64,000 bases of DNA from a bacterium (GCA_017442645.1 JAFRZH010000022.1:1-64000); one strand, 5' to 3'. Counted from the first letter of the stretch, positions 22,482 through 32,210 are shown. Translations and numbers: made by a program. The notes: generated by a model not told the origin, from the letters alone.

Positions 22482-23336
22482 TTATTCTCTTTCATAGCTT
22501 GGATGGAAGGTCGCGAATTGTGCTAACATATCATCTGATCTATGATAATATCTCTCATTTTTATTAATTTCTGCTATTTTTTCCATATCTTCTGTTGTTA
22601 ATTCAAAATCAAATAAATCAAAATTATCTCTGATATGGTCAGGATTTTTAGATCATGGGATCACTATAAATCACATCTGAATATGCCATCTTAAAATAAT
22701 TTGAGCAGGAGTTTTATTATATTTTTCTCACAGTTCCTTAAAAATAGGTTCATTGATAAGATTTGAATCTCCATGCCCTAATGGATACCAACTCATCAAT
22801 TTAATATCATGTTCATCAAGAGTTTTTCTAAGTTCATCTTGTGTAAAATATGGATGAGCCTCTACCTGAATAACTTGTGGCTTAATCTCACAATTAGCAA
22901 GAATTTCTTGAATATATTTTCATTCAAAGTTTGAGATTCAGATTGCTTTTGCCTTTCATTCTTTATAAGCTTTTTCTAATTGTCTGTATCATGCCATATA
23001 ATTTCATCCTGGTTGATGAATAAACAAAAGATCCACATAGTCTAATCCTAATCTTTCCAAGGTTTCATCAACAGCATTAGGATTTTCATATTCAGTAATC
23101 CAAAGTTTCGTAGAAACAAAAATATTTTCTCTAGCTACTCCTGAATTTTTAATTCATCTTCAGACAGCTCTTTCATTTACATAAGCATTTGCTGTATCTA
23201 TCAATCTGTATCAATCTTTTAGAGCTGACTGGACAGCAACTTCTGCATCAGCAGGAGAAATCATAAAAGTTCAAAGTCAGATTGCTGGAATTTTATTTCC
23301 ATTATTAAGTGTAAATCGTAATTGCTCCATAGTCAT
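22482..23336 (-). CDS. aldo/keto reductase
   Basis: 284 aa NADPH-dependent reductase. It shows GNKIPAIGLGTF at the start, the catalytic region DGYRLIDTANAYVNE (Asp and Tyr), ENIFVSTKLW with the catalytic Lys, LDYVDLLFIHQP with the catalytic His, and the cofactor-binding IVIPGSKNPDHIRDN. The substrate is unknown. Two ATGs lie at the start (MTMEQ); the first is used. Neighbouring flavodoxins, plus AraC and GNAT remnants, resemble neighbourhoods common in Clostridia. Confidence 0.93.
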
Positions 23337-23440
23337 AAAATTATCAAAGTAAAAATTAGTCTGATTAAAAAATAAGAACTAAACATAAAAAAGCAATACC
23401 TAAAAATATCAAATTTTGCCTAATCTTATCAAAAATGATT

Positions 23441-23611
23441 TTACATTTTCCCTCTATCATCCAATTTTCTGCAAACATATCAGTCTTTTAATTTACTTTT
23501 AATTCGCTCTTTCTTTTTATCTACTCAACATTGATGCTTTTGATCTCCGATAGCACAGTAAATATGTTCGTTATCAATATTTTCTGCTGTTAGGTTAATG
23601 TATTCGTGCAT
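23441..23611 (-). pseudogene. N-terminal fragment of a GNAT (YoaP-type) acetyltransferase
   Basis: 56 codons beginning MHEYINLTAENIDNEH, then IYCAIGDQKHQCGVDKKKE and VCRKLDDRGK, which resembles the start of YoaP-type N-acetyltransferases as I remember them. It stops at TAA just after RGKM, before any acetyl-CoA-binding region. A decayed remnant is the best reading, though a short stand-alone protein cannot be excluded. It follows the acetyltransferase gene by 7 bp. Confidence 0.5.
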
Positions 23612-23618
23612 AGCCTTG

Positions 23619-24263
23619 TTAAGAATTTAAAAGTTTTTTAATCTCATTTTTTACACTTTCTAAATCGCTTGAAGTCAGAATAGGAATTAAGCTGTTGATT
23701 TCTTCAATTGATTTATCTCGCCGTTTTAATTTTTCAAGCATTTCAATCAATTCATCATCAAATCTTTTTCTGATAATTTTGATAGGATTTCATGCTACAA
23801 TCGTGTATGGTTCTATATCTTTTGAAACAACACTGTTTGCTCAAATTATTGCTCAATCTCAAATATGAACTCAAGGGAGAATTGTTACATTTTGACCAAT
23901 CCAAACATCATTTCAAATTACTGTATCTCATTTCAATGGTAAATCTTCTGCTTTTGGTGGAGTTTGTTCCCATCATTCAAGAGTGTAAAATGGAAATGTA
24001 GAAATAGCATTCATTTGATGGTTCGCTCAATTCATTACAAATTCAACTCAAGCTCAGATTTGGCAGAATTTCCCAATAATTAGTTTATCATTATTCCGTT
24101 CATAAAAATGTGTAACATGACTTTCAAATTCTGAATCAGCGATATAAGTAAAATCTCCAACAATAATATTTTTATTTGTTATTGTTGGTTTTACATATAT
24201 TTCTTTATCATATCATTCAATTGGATGGCTTGTGTTTGGATTCGGATTTTTTCAGTCTTTCAT
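23619..24263 (-). CDS. Vat/CatB-type xenobiotic O-acetyltransferase
   Basis: 214 aa hexapeptide-repeat (left-handed beta-helix) acetyltransferase. Characteristic parts are NPNTSHPI near the start, KLIIGKFCQIGAGVEFVMNGANH with the conserved NH, the FPFYTLEGWE loop, [24 protein letters not shown] and GAIIGANSVVSKDIEPYTIVAGNP. Such enzymes use acetyl-CoA to acetylate small molecules such as streptogramins or chloramphenicol; the substrate here is not known. Many UGA-Gly codons fragment it in the standard code. Confidence 0.92.
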
Positions 24264-24370
24264 AATTATAATTTTTTAGTTAAATAATCCTTAATACAAA
24301 TTACATTAAAAAATTCTGAACAAATCACAATATGAAATTAAAAATTTTTCAATCCATTTGCTTGGTGAAT

Positions 24371-26554
24371 TTACTTATAGCTCAACTTTAATCTGATTGA
24401 ATTTAAAATCACACATAGACTACTGATTACCATTGCAATAGCACCAAATACAGGAGTTAGGCTGATTCAATATTTTTCAAATAATCAGATAGCGATAGGA
24501 ATCATGCAAATATTATAAATAAAAGCCCAAAATAAATTCTGTTTTATAATAATGTATGCTTTCTGGCTAATATTTATTAAGTCTAATATGTTTGATAGAT
24601 TATTGTTTGTTAAAATCACATCTGCAGAATCTTTTGCTACATCAGTTCAGTCATTTATACTTACTCATATACTAGCTTTTACCAGAGATGGAGCATCATT
24701 AATTCCATCACCAACCATCATCACTTCTTTTCATCCTTCAACTAATTCTCAAATTTTATCAGCTTTTCCTGCTGGTAGAACCTCGGAAATAACCGTTTTA
24801 ATTCATAGTTCATTAGCTATAATATTCGCAGTAGTACTATTGTCTCATGTAAGCATAATCGTTTCAATTCATTTATGATTAAATTCCCTGATCACGGAAA
24901 TACTTTCTTTTCTCACTGTGTCTTTTACTCATATTAGTCAGATAATTTTATTATTTTCAATTACATATAGGATACTGCATCATTGATTACTTAAATCTTC
25001 AAAATCAGATTTATTTTTATTTGAGTCAATTTTTAACTTATCTAAATAGTTTTTATTCACTATGTAATATTCATTTTCTCCAATATTTCATCGTAATCAG
25101 AATCATGAAATATTTTTAAAATTTGAGACTTCTAATGAATTATTTTTTTGAAATGCTGTGCTAATTGGATGTAAAGATAATTCTTCAATATTTGCTACAA
25201 TGTTTAGTAATTCTTTATCTAAATACTTTGAATAGTTGAATAATTTGTAAACAGATAATTTTCATTGTGTTAATGTTCATGTCTTATCAAGGACTATGGT
25301 ATTAATCTTTCTGGATCTTTCAATTACTTCATTATCTCTAATAAACAATCATTTTTTTGCAAATATTCAGTTACTAACCACAGATACTAAAGGAACTGCT
25401 AATCATAAAGCACAAGGACAAGCTACCACAAGGACAGTAATTGCATGAATTAAGGAATCTTGAATTCAATCTCAGATGATTAGTTTTATTATGAAAGTAA
25501 TTATTGCTATAGAGATTATTATTGGCACAAAGTATCCACTTATTTTATCCGCTATTTTTTGTATCTTTATTTTTCCACTAGTAGCTTGAATAACCATTCT
25601 TACTATTCCTGATATTGTTGAATCCTTTCAGATTTTTTTAGCTTGATATTCAATATACCCATCATAATTAATTGATCATGCAATGACATTATCTCATATG
25701 TTTTTGTTTACAGCTAAACTTTCTCCAGTCAAAAAACTTTCATCCAAGTGAGTTTCTCATTTTGTTATTACTCAATCAACCGCAATTTTTCATCCAGGTT
25801 TACAAATAAGGATATCATTTACTTTAACTTCACTTAATGCTACTTCTTTTTCTCAATTTTCTGTTTTTAATATTGCATAATCTGGAGTAATCTGAACTAA
25901 TTCTTGTAGAGCTTCCTTCGTTTTTTCTTTACTAATTTTTTCTATATATCTTCATAGCTTGATGAAAAATAATATCATGCAAACTGTTTCAAAATATAAT
26001 GATCATATCCATTCATTATTTCACTGAAGAATATTTATATATCAGTAGAAGCTAAATCAGAATGCAAATAATACTCATAAAGTTACAAGTGTATCCATAT
26101 TAGGGATTTTATGCCAAAGATTTAGGATTCCACTTCTTAAAATATCAAATCAATAAACGAGAAAAACTATTGTAATTAAAAGTATTACAGAACTAAATAC
26201 TATAGGATTAGAAGCATTAAGAATCGGTAGTTCTCATAATCCCAGCATTTTCCCCATTCAAAGATAGACTAGACATAGAATTAATGCTCACATGATGAAT
26301 AATAAAATCTTTTCTTTTTTGTCTGTTTTTTCTTCATCTATTCATTTAAATTCTCATCAGCTTTGAAATCCTACATCAGCAATAAATCATTCAATATCTC
26401 ATATGCTTAATCATTCATATTCTATTTCTGCTGTAGCTAAAACTAAATTAACATTAGCAGAAATTATTCATTTTTGTCTTTTTAGATATTTCTCTAATCA
26501 TGAAGAACATGCACTACATGTCATTCATTTAATTTTTAGAATTATATATTTCAT
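24371..26554 (-). CDS. copA: heavy-metal (copper) P-type ATPase
   Basis: 727 aa. An N-terminal HMA domain has GMTCSACSSG, followed by paired membrane helices, the actuator motif LTGES, the ion-channel motif CPC (VVACPCALGL) near residue 380, the phosphorylation site DKTGT near 418, the HP motif in SLHPIS and the hinge GDGINDAP. The CPC and CxxC signatures point to Cu(I) export. The gene is dense in UGA glycines, including the G of GMTC. It follows the HMA-TauE/SafE-cupredoxin gene by 22 bp, so the two form a copper operon. Confidence 0.94.
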
Positions 26555-26576
26555 TATTTATTTTTAGAACTTAAAA

Positions 26577-27905
26577 TTATTTAACTATTATTTCTGCATT
26601 GTGAGGTACTCCCATAGCACAATTGAATCCGAATGTTCATCTTTTTGTTGGAGTGAATTCAAATACTATTTGGTCTCACTTTTTTATTTCTTTGATTGAA
26701 TTATCCAATCATGGAAGTGTGATAGTACTCATACATCCATATACGGTAGTTTGAGAATCAATAACGATATGATATGTTTTTCATAATTCAACGGTGACAG
26801 ATGCTGGTTGTAATCATTTGTTCGTATATTTCATATTTATTGTTTCAATAGTCTGTCCCTCTGATATTTCATTATTTGATAATAGTCATTGAACATTTCA
26901 CCAAACATTTGAAATATTATAAATTCATAATAGTATAACTAAAACTCATACAATTTGATAAAATATTTTAGCCACTTTTCATTTAAAAACACTTGTTATC
27001 ACTCATATTCAAAGTAATCATGGCAATGTCCCGATGGCAAATGCTATCATGATAATTGCTCATGTCCAAAAACTTCATGTACTTAATGCATATAATTGCA
27101 TAGAAAATGTAAATCAACATGGCAAGAAAAAAGTAAGTAATCATCCACATATTGCATAAATAATTCTGTTTTTATTTCAAAGTTCTTCACTTCATTTTTG
27201 GAACAGTTTCCCAGTTGGAAGGGCTAATAAAGTATCAAATTTAGGTGATATTTTTGTAAGATTTAGTCATAATAAAATCAATATGATTCATACTATCAAT
27301 GTCATAATTGATAGAAAAACAGGAGATAGTTTCAAAATTCATCATAATAATCATAGGATTCATCAAAGAACTCAAAATCAGACCATCCTTCATAAATTAA
27401 ACCAAACATGAGGAATAAATTTATTTACAAATTTTGTATCTTCATTTTCATTATTCCATTTACTTGAAATAGCCAAAACTAATCATCAAACGATAGCCAT
27501 ACAACTTGAGAATCAAGCTATCAGTCAGATTAATGCAGCAAAGCCAAAAGAAAGCTCTCATTTTTCAGTAGAAAAATCTGAATTTATTCGTCAGAAATTT
27601 TTGATTAAATAGTAGAGGATTAAAAATCAAACCAAAGATAGAAAAAATATGATATAATCAGTTTTACTATCACTAAGCCGATTCTTTTTAACTTTTTGAG
27701 TAGAAATTTTATATCAATTTTCTTCTATAGTCTTTTCAATCTTTTTAAAATCAGGCTCTTTTTGGTTATAACAAATTTCAACGGTTCACTTTCTTACATT
27801 AGCTTTTACATCTGAGACATTTTTGATTTCGTTTACAGATTTTTCTATAAGTATTTTACATGCATTACAATGCATTCATTCTACATTCAAAATTTTTTTT
27901 TGCAT
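26577..27905 (-). CDS. HMA domain-TauE/SafE membrane-cupredoxin fusion protein
   Basis: 442 aa with three parts. Residues 1-70 form an HMA metal-binding domain (GMHCNACKILIEK); about 90-330 form a TauE/SafE or DsbD-like multi-helix membrane region; the C-terminal 100 residues form a cupredoxin-like domain (VTVELGKTYHIVIDS and FGFNCAMGVPHNAEIIVK, with Cys and His as likely copper ligands). This architecture occurs next to copper ATPases and probably handles copper across the membrane. Nearly all its glycines in the membrane part are UGA. It starts 53 bp downstream of the His-rich pseudogene remnant. Confidence 0.88.
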
Positions 27906-27957
27906 TTTTTTAAAAATATAAGAATTAAAAAATAGATATACAAAAACATCTAAATTC

Positions 27958-28389
27958 TTAATTCAGATTTTTTATGATTCAGGTTAGATCTTCATAAGTG
28001 GTAAATTTTTTCTCTTTAGTTTCCCATCAAGGCGGAGAAAAAACTTCATTATTTGAATCTATATTAAAATCACTTACCAAATTATTTATGTTGAATCGTA
28101 TTGGCTGTTCTAAATAGTTATCATCTGGTGAATCTAATTCTATTTTTACATATTAAAATCATGATGAAAAAAGAATTTCACAGCAATTCATGTCAGAATT
28201 TCTTTCATCTTTTGAATTGTTGTCTGATTCATGACTTTTGGAATAGTCTCAACATCAGTGATGATTTATAGATGAATGATGTGAATCATGGTGAAAACTT
28301 ATTTCATCTGTCATAGCAAAAACATGAGTAAGACTACTTACTGAAAACAAGTATCATATTAATGCTAATATATAAAATATCTTTTTCAT
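27958..28389 (-). pseudogene. His-rich exported metal-associated protein, interrupted by an in-frame TAA
   Basis: The first 78 codons encode a signal peptide (MKKIFYILALIGYLFSVSS..THVFA) and a His/Cys-rich segment (FHHDSHHSSINHH, MNCC) likely to bind metal. A TAA at 28153-28155 ends it, but the same frame stays open for another 64 codons (KIELDSPDDNYLEQPIRF...) to a second TAA at 27958. The second part has no start codon, so a nonsense mutation in a 143-aa gene is the simplest reading. A functional 78-aa protein is possible. It lies upstream of the copper genes on the same strand. Confidence 0.6.
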
Positions 28390-28462
28390 GTTGATGATTA
28401 TATATTTTGTATATACAGATAAGGCGATTAAAAACAAGTTAACCTAATAAGTTTTTTTAAGT

Positions 28463-28564
28463 GTAAAAGAAACTAGCCGAAAAGTAGGATATAATTCTGT
28501 TTCTCAATTTAATAGAGAATATAAAAGATATTTTGGATGTACTCCTGCATCTGAAGTAGCATAA
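28463..28564 (+). pseudogene. C-terminal remnant of an AraC-family regulator
   Basis: 33 codons read VKETSRKVGYNSVSQFNREY followed by KRYFGCTPASEV and a stop, exactly the second helix-turn-helix of AraC-type activators. Nothing upstream in this frame encodes the rest of the domain. It is a decayed relic at the edge of the accessory block. Confidence 0.75.
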
Positions 28565-28747
28565 ATTATCATTTTTTAGAAATTGAGTATTTTTGTACCA
28601 AATTATAATGTAGTGTTTTGTGTTTCAGAAAGATGGAGGGGCTTGTCCTTTATTTTTTTATTTTAACTTTTTTAAGTTTCTTTTAAGTTTAATGAGTATA
28701 AAGTCATCGTTTCCTTAAGGAAACTTTTTATTCTTAATGTTATACGC
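28565..28747. promoter_or_regulatory. leader region with a 16-bp palindrome
   Basis: The perfect palindrome GTTTCCTTAAGGAAAC (28709-28724), followed by TTTTTATT, lies 24 bp before the start of the Spy-like gene. It could be an operator, a terminator of weak upstream transcription or an attenuator. The rest is AT-rich with repeated TTTTAAGTTT blocks. Confidence 0.45.
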
Positions 28748-29242
28748 ATGAACACAAAAAAAACGAAATTAGCTGCTCTTTTATGACTTTCCGTGGCTGT
28801 TGTTACTACAGGAATTGGGGTTTACGCAAATCAAGCGGAATCACCTTCGACAGGAGGGAAAGTAAGATTTCAAATGATGCAACCATTTTGATCAGGAGAA
28901 ATGATGAGACCATTCAAAAATCATGGATTCGGTTCTGGTCATCAAATGGAACAAGGAGAAAAAAGAGAAAAATTCTGATTTCTTTTCTTAGATGAGTCTT
29001 CTTTGACGGAGAGTCAAAAAGCTGAGATTCAAAAATTGCAAGAAGAAAGAGATGAAGCTATCAAAAAGATTAATGATGAATTCTTTGAAAAGATGAAAAA
29101 CTTTATCCCTGAAGATAAACAGGAAGAATATGAGAATTTTGTAAAAAATCATGAGGAGATGAAAACATCGAGGAAATGAAAACATCAAATGAGATGAGAA
29201 AAAACAGAAAAACTGGATCAGGTAAATAAAATTGAAAATTAA
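28748..29242 (+). CDS. exported LTxxQ (Spy/CpxP-like) protein
   Basis: 164 aa. It starts with a signal peptide (LAALLGLSVAVVTTGIGVYA), then a Gly/Met-rich stretch, then a charged helical region with LTESQKAEIQKLQEERDEAIKK, the LTxxQ-type motif of periplasmic Spy/CpxP-like proteins. The C-terminus is basic. It is small and helical, so a chaperone-like or metal-binding envelope role is plausible but not shown. A hairpin terminator follows. Confidence 0.7.
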
Positions 29243-29248
29243 ATTTTT

Positions 29249-29275
29249 GAGAGCGGAACATATTTCGCTCTTTTT
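29249..29275 (+). terminator. terminator after the Spy-like gene
   Basis: The stem GAGCG/CGCTC (29251-29255 with 29266-29270) is followed by five T, seven bases past the stop codon and upstream of a convergent gene's stop. Confidence 0.75.
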
Positions 29276-29295
29276 ATAAAATTATTTTTGTATCT

Positions 29296-29904
29296 TTAGC
29301 TGAAAAAATTAGGGTTAATAATTTTGAGAATGATTCATGATGCTCAAAGTGCAGCTAATGCTCGTACTACTTTCATGATTAAATTCTTTCATTCGGTTGT
29401 TTTTCATGCAGTGAACATTACTCATCAAATTAGGATACATACAAATCCTGCAAGCATGAGAAGAGACATCGCAAATTTGATGAGTCCTCCAATGAAAAGT
29501 GGGAATGCTTCAGATTGACTATCTGATGGAATACAATTTCAGATAAAGGGAACATTTGTGTTCAGTTTGATTCCATCACAAGAAAGACATTTTGATCAAA
29601 TATAGTAACATCACTCAATAGATTCGCAGGCGGCTTTTTCTCATTCACTTTGTGATAGATTATTTATTTGTGTTTGTTGAAGATCGTTCATTTCTGATCG
29701 GTTTCTGTTATTATTTCTTCTAAATTGAGCAATTTCATCTTCATAGGATTCTTTAGTGGCTTGAATAGCTCATTCTTTAGCTTGTTCGAATGATTTTTTG
29801 CAATATGCATCTGTTCTTGTAACTGTTTTTGCATAAGAGTAGTTGAAACAGAACGTTCCTAACATAAAAAGGCAGAATACGATTATTATCAGATTTTTTT
29901 TCAT
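29296..29904 (-). CDS. exported protein with C-terminal membrane helices (VirB2/TrbC-like?)
   Basis: 202 aa. It has a signal peptide (LIIIVFCLFMLGTFCFNYSYA), a charged helical segment, a Cys-rich stretch (AACESIEGCYYIG and CLSCDGI) and two C-terminal hydrophobic helices separated by a short basic loop (TAGKTTEGKN). The paired helices with a basic loop recall VirB2/TrbC pilin-like proteins, but the long N-terminal part does not. About ten UGA-Gly codons hide most of it from standard gene finding. Confidence 0.6.
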
Positions 29905-30079
29905 TTTTTATGGTGCAAATAAAAATTTATTCATTAAAAAGTATAAAGAAATCTGATCAAAAAATCAAAAAAACTCTTTGAAATGATGTAGAAATGCCTT
30001 TTCTTCGTAGAAAATAAAAAAGTAAAAAAATGGTTGATTTTTTATTTGTAATCTTTATAAAGGTATCAGCATTTGAAAT

Positions 30080-30161
30080 GCTGAGGTGATGGAACTGGTA
30101 TACATGTACGCTTGAGGTGCGTATGCCTTACGGCTTGAGGGTTCGAGTCCCTTCTTCAGCA
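30080..30161 (+). tRNA. tRNA-Leu(GAG)
   Basis: Class II tRNA with a long variable arm. Acceptor GCTGAGG/CTTCAGC, anticodon loop TTGAGGT (GAG), T loop TTCGAGT. CCA is not encoded. First member of the ten-tRNA cluster. Confidence 0.92.
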
Positions 30162-30177
30162 GTTTAAAGTTTATAAA

Positions 30178-30248
30178 TGGGAAATCGTCTAATGGTAGGA
30201 CGCCGGACTTTGACTCCGTCTGTCCAGGTTCGAATCCTGGTTTCCCAA
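30178..30248 (+). tRNA. tRNA-Gln(UUG)
   Basis: Acceptor TGGGAAA/TTTCCCA, anticodon loop CTTTGAC (TTG), T loop TTCGAAT. CCA is not encoded. Confidence 0.92.
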
Positions 30249-30259
30249 TTTTATTTCAA

Positions 30260-30331
30260 TGCGGGGTAGAGAAACGGTATCTCGTCGGGCTCATAACCCG
30301 AAGATAGGTGGTTCAATTCCATCCCCCGCAA
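30260..30331 (+). tRNA. initiator tRNA-Met(CAU)
   Basis: The anticodon stem-loop TCGGG-CTCATAA-CCCGA has the three consecutive G-C pairs of initiator tRNAs. Acceptor TGCGGGG/CCCCGCA gives a U1-A72 pair instead of the usual bacterial C1xA72 mismatch. D stem GAGA/TCTC, T loop TTCAATT. CCA is not encoded. Confidence 0.88.
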
Positions 30332-30364
30332 GATGAATATAGTATGAAGAGTATTTACTACCAA

Positions 30365-30437
30365 TCGGGAGTAGCTTAATTGGTAGAGCATCAGACTCTG
30401 AATCTGGGGGTTCTAGGTTCGAATCCTAGCTTCCGAA
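30365..30437 (+). tRNA. tRNA-Gln(CUG)
   Basis: Acceptor TCGGGAG/CTTCCGA, anticodon loop CTCTGAA (CTG), T loop TTCGAAT. CCA is not encoded. A second glutamine isoacceptor in the cluster. Confidence 0.92.
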
Positions 30438-30446
30438 AATACTAAT

Positions 30447-30528
30447 GCCGGGATGATGGAATTGGTAGACATGCTTGGCTTAGAACCAAGTGCCAATCGG
30501 TGTGCAGGTTCGAGTCCTGTTCCCGGTA
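30447..30528 (+). tRNA. tRNA-Leu(UAG)
   Basis: Class II tRNA with a long variable arm. Acceptor GCCGGGA/TCCCGGT with a G-U first pair, anticodon loop CTTAGAA (TAG), T loop TTCGAGT. CCA is not encoded. Confidence 0.92.
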
Positions 30529-30619
30529 CATTTCAATTGGTATTTCTTCTTATTGAAAAAAAGTGAAAAATCTCTTGAAATTCAAAAATACTTTTATATA
30601 TTATCTTCATCAAAGTTGT

Positions 30620-30691
30620 TCCGGGATAGCTCAGTGGTAGAGCAGATGGCTGTTAACCATTTGGTCGTGGGTTCGAGCCCCTCTCCCGGAG
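30620..30691 (+). tRNA. tRNA-Asn(GUU)
   Basis: Acceptor TCCGGGA/TCCCGGA, anticodon loop CTGTTAA (GTT), T loop TTCGAGC. CCA is not encoded. It lies 32 bp before rpsT. Confidence 0.93.
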
Positions 30692-30722
30692 AGTTTATTT
30701 CTATTTCGTAACTTGAATATTA

Positions 30723-30989
30723 ATGCCACTTACAAAATCAGCAAAAAAAGCAGTTAGTAGATCTCAGAAACTCGCAGCGAGAAATAGAGATTTTAAAATT
30801 AGAATGAAAATGGCTATGAAGAAATTCATTAAAGCTATCGAAAAAGGAGAAAAAGTAGCATTAACAGATTTAAGTATGCTTTACAAATATATTGATAAGT
30901 GCTTAAAAGTTGGAATTTTGAAACCTAGAAATGCAAGTAGAAAAAAAGCAAGAGTTGCAAAAATGTTTCATGCTACACAAACTAAATAG
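30723..30989 (+). CDS. rpsT: 30S ribosomal protein S20 (bS20)
   Basis: 88 aa, basic and helical, with SAKKAVSRSQKLAARNRDFK at the N-terminus, KKFIKAIEKGEKVALTDLS in the middle and KPRNASRKKARVAKM near the end, as in bacterial S20. It assembles early on 16S rRNA. It contains no UGA codon and is embedded in the tRNA cluster, so it is probably cotranscribed with the tRNAs. Confidence 0.95.
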   Translation: MPLTKSAKKAVSRSQKLAARNRDFKIRMKMAMKKFIKAIEKGEKVALTDLSMLYKYIDKCLKVGILKPRNASRKKARVAKMFHATQTK

Positions 30990-31032
30990 TTTGAATTTGA
31001 AAAATCATTAGTTCCTTGTAAAAGGAATTGAT

Positions 31033-31105
31033 GCCAGCTTAGCTCAACTGGCAGAGCAACCGCCTTGTAAGCGGTAGGTTATCGGTTCGATTCCGTTAGC
31101 TGGCT
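31033..31105 (+). tRNA. tRNA-Thr(UGU)
   Basis: Acceptor GCCAGCT/AGCTGGC, anticodon loop CTTGTAA (TGT), T loop TTCGATT. CCA is not encoded. Confidence 0.92.
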
Positions 31106-31142
31106 ATGTTAAAATTAGAAGTTTAAAGTAATAATGCGTCCT

Positions 31143-31219
31143 GGGGCGGTAGTTCAGCCGGCTAGAACGCCTGCCTGTCACGCAGGAGGTCGAGGGTTCG
31201 AGCCCCTTCCGTCCCGCCA
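31143..31219 (+). tRNA. tRNA-Asp(GUC), CCA encoded
   Basis: Acceptor GGGGCGG/CCGTCCC, anticodon loop CTGTCAC (GTC), T loop TTCGAGC, discriminator G and an encoded 3' CCA. Confidence 0.94.
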
Positions 31220-31239
31220 TTATTAAACTTAAGCATCGT

Positions 31240-31314
31240 GGTCTTATCGTCTAGTGGTTAGGACAGGAGACTTTCAATCTTCTAACCGGGGTTCAATTCC
31301 CCGTAAGACCGCCA
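31240..31314 (+). tRNA. tRNA-Glu(UUC), CCA encoded
   Basis: Acceptor GGTCTTA/TAAGACC, anticodon loop CTTTCAA (TTC), T loop TTCAATT, discriminator G and an encoded CCA. Confidence 0.94.
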
Positions 31315-31322
31315 TTTAAAAT

Positions 31323-31399
31323 GGGTGATTAGCTCAGTTGGCTAGAGCATCTGCCTTACAAGCAGGGGGTCATAGGTTCGAGTCCTATATCACCCACCA
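31323..31399 (+). tRNA. tRNA-Val(UAC), CCA encoded
   Basis: Acceptor GGGTGAT/ATCACCC, anticodon loop CTTACAA (TAC), T loop TTCGAGT, discriminator A and an encoded CCA. Last tRNA of the cluster. Confidence 0.94.
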
Positions 31400-31472
31400 G
31401 TTTGAGATTTAATTCGTGAGATAGAGATTATCGTGAGGTAATCTTTTTTTATAACTTGTTAATTCTTTTGAT

Positions 31473-32210
31473 ATGATGAGACCTAATTTATATGATTATC
31501 TTAAAGTTTTAGCAATTATTACGATGATTATTGATCATCTTGGATATTATCTTTTCCCTGAATTTCTATGGATGAGATTGGTAGGAAGAATAGCTTTCCC
31601 TATTTTCCTTTTTTTGGTTTGATTCTCATGATCTTATAAATGGAGACGAGATTTGTTTTTGATCGGAGTTCTTCTTCAGATTTTTCTTCTTTTTTCTGCT
31701 TTGGAATTCCATTATTGATATCTTTGTGGAAATATTATCTTGGGAATTGTTTTGGCAAGATTGGTTTTATCCTTTTTAGAACATCATCAAAATAACTGGA
31801 TTGTTATTACGTTGCTCCTTTTTTTTATCATTTTACATCCTTTGTTTAATGAGATTTTTGATTATGGTTCGTTTTGTTTGTTGTTTGCTTTTTGGGGATG
31901 GATGGCAAAGAAAAAAACTTGAAAATTCTTTTTTTGAATCTTTTTTTTGATTGCCTTATTTTGTAGTAGTATTGTAGTGTTTCACTTTTCTTTTTTTCAA
32001 ACACAGATTCTTTTTATCTTGTATCTTTTTCTTTTTTCTCTTTTTTACCTATTGTCAAAAAAAGGTAATTTTTCACTTTATTCTTCTTCTCGTGTACGAA
32101 ATAATATTATTCTTTTCCTTTCAAAACATAGTTTATGATTGTATTGGATTCATGTAGTGATTCTTGTTTTATTGGGGTGGCAAAAATTTGGTTATGTATC
32201 TTTTTTTTAA
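31473..32210 (+). CDS. TraX-family membrane protein
   Basis: 245 aa with seven or more hydrophobic helices. The N-terminus NLYDYLKVLAIITMIIDHLGYYLFP with the D-H pair and the following RLVGRIAFPIFLFLVGFS match the TraX family, named for the F-pilin acetylase but widespread on chromosomes as a putative acyltransferase. A C-terminal LSKHSLGLYWIHVV is also family-like. The acceptor is unknown. The first of two adjacent ATGs is used. Confidence 0.8.

Noticed and set aside
24552..24878. 108-codon plus-strand open frame
   Set aside because: It lies antisense inside the copper ATPase gene and has no protein-family features.
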